In this document: positions 26,943-27,666 of the stretch, in pieces
Layout of the letters: the number at the start of each line of letters is the position of its first letter
Position numbering within the stretch: position 1 is the first letter of the stretch
Source: Pseudidiomarina aestuarii
GTDB taxonomy: Bacteria; Pseudomonadota; Gammaproteobacteria; Enterobacterales; Alteromonadaceae
DNA: 27,666 bases
Direction: 5' to 3'
Assembly (NCBI GenBank): GCA_003030745.1
Contig: PYVG01000016.1
Location: 1-27,666, forward strand
Made by a program: the position numbers and the translations under genes
Notes under the pieces: generated by a model
What the model saw: the letters and a program-made list of their open reading frames with translations, nothing else
What the model was told of the DNA's origin: nothing
Database searches by the model: none

Positions 26943-27666
26943 ATGCATGTAGTTCATGATCATTCGAAGCTTGCCACTGATGTGCTGCACCAACTCGAAC
27001 AACTCGATTTCGAGTTTGTCACTGCTGGGTATTCGGAAGCAGTTGCCCGCAACGGTCTGCTCAGTAGCGATATCACTATCTTCATCTATGCGGCGCAAAC
27101 TCAACTTGCGCCAGCTCTGCGTAAACTCTTTCAACAAGCCCGTGAAGATGACTTTGAAGCGGACATCAATGACTGTTTGATCATTACTGATGATGCGCGT
27201 CAACTGGGTCGTTGGAATGATGACCGGCGTAAGTTTTTCGTTGACGTGGTGCTTTGGCCCGAGCCTATCGGTATTTTGAAAACACGAATTCAGTCATTAG
27301 AGCATGCCAATAGCTTACGCGCTGAATTAACGCAAACACGCCATTCTCTCGCATGGCACGCCACCCGTATTGACCGCGAACATCAGTTGGTCGAGCATAT
27401 TTTCCGTAACGCGCTGAGCCGTAACTATCTCGAGTTTCCTCACATTCGGACCTACCTCACGCCAGTGTCCAAATTTAATGGTGACTTGTGCTTGGTGGCG
27501 CCTGGACCGATTGGCAATATCTACGTATTTATGGCTGACTTTACTGGGCATGGACTTGCGCCTGCGACGGGTGCATTGCCGTTGTCACAGGCCTTTTTCG
27601 CAATGGCGGATCGTGGCGTTTCGGTTGCCGAAATGGTGACTGAGTTCAATTTCCGTTTGAATCGAT
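26943..27666 (+). CDS. Pseudo-receiver / SpoIIE-type PP2C phosphatase (3' end outside window)
   Basis: The frame is open from ATG 26943 to the window end (241 codons visible); GGCAGGG lies just before the ATG. The first ~115 residues look like a response-regulator receiver fold, but the acidic pocket is absent: the phospho-Asp strand reads DITIFIYAAQ and the usual Lys-Pro is replaced by VVLWPEPIG. A linker helix (about 110-150; coiled-coil-like ILKTRIQSLEHANSLRAEL) leads into a PP2C/SpoIIE domain with VSKFNGDLC and FMADFTGHGLAPATGALP, which carry the metal-binding aspartates. Family members (fused response regulator/phosphatase) dephosphorylate a STAS partner, here the preceding gene product. 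The rest of the catalytic domain is not visible. Confidence 0.85.
   Translation, partial: MHVVHDHSKLATDVLHQLEQLDFEFVTAGYSEAVARNGLLSSDITIFIYAAQTQLAPALRKLFQQAREDDFEADINDCLIITDDARQLGRWNDDRRKFFVDVVLWPEPIGILKTRIQSLEHANSLRAELTQTRHSLAWHATRIDREHQLVEHIFRNALSRNYLEFPHIRTYLTPVSKFNGDLCLVAPGPIGNIYVFMADFTGHGLAPATGALPLSQAFFAMADRGVSVAEMVTEFNFRLNR

Noticed and set aside
1..27666. CRISPR arrays, insertion sequences, integrase or attachment sites beside the tRNA genes
   Set aside because: No regularly spaced repeats, transposase or integrase frames, or repeated tRNA 3' ends were found.

Overview
The window looks like a stretch of gammaproteobacterial chromosome, most likely from a marine Alteromonadales relative such as the Idiomarinaceae. 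This rests on near-identity of CsrA, AlaS, Ffh, TrmD and YfjD to the enterobacterial proteins as I remember them, on conserved gene orders (recX-alaS-csrA-tRNA-Ser/Arg; ypjD-yfjD divergent from ffh; rpsP-rimM-trmD-rplS), and on a sodium-pumping oxaloacetate decarboxylase operon. The genus is inference. There is no phage, insertion sequence or CRISPR array, and the content is mostly vertically inherited core genes.

Layout. 1-1468: the 3' part of an agmatine deiminase gene convergent with a SIMPL-domain lipoprotein gene. 1560-5421: recX (with no recA beside it), alaS, csrA with a structured leader, a terminator, a strong promoter and two tRNA genes (Ser-GCU, Arg-ACG). 5596-8800: oadG-oadA-oadB, the Na+-translocating oxaloacetate decarboxylase. 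8819-11183, minus strand: a soluble hybrid histidine kinase flanked by two very small membrane-protein ORFs. 11198-13450: gshA followed by a lytic-transglycosylase-like lipoprotein. 13462-15587, minus strand: ypjD then yfjD (CorC/HlyC family). 15752-19187: ffh, then the ribosome/tRNA-modification operon rpsP-rimM-trmD-rplS ending in a clear terminator. 19298-20752: tyrA, overlapped at its 3' end by a convergent single-domain response regulator. 20862-21954: a cytochrome b561-type gene broken by a frameshift, convergent with a cytochrome c' gene. 22078-26462: two translationally coupled exported amidohydrolase-family genes containing three hydrolase-like units, only one of which keeps the full metal-binding set. 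26617-27666: a STAS-domain protein followed by the start of a pseudo-receiver/PP2C phosphatase, a partner-switching module cut by the window edge.

The least ordinary parts are the amidohydrolase pair with two apparently dead units, the sensorless hybrid kinase with its two tiny membrane neighbours, the degenerate receiver on the SpoIIE-type phosphatase, the frameshifted cytochrome b, a Gln at an expected zinc-ligand position in OadA, and the tandem repeats and GGA motifs in front of csrA. I found no clear candidate for a wholly new system.
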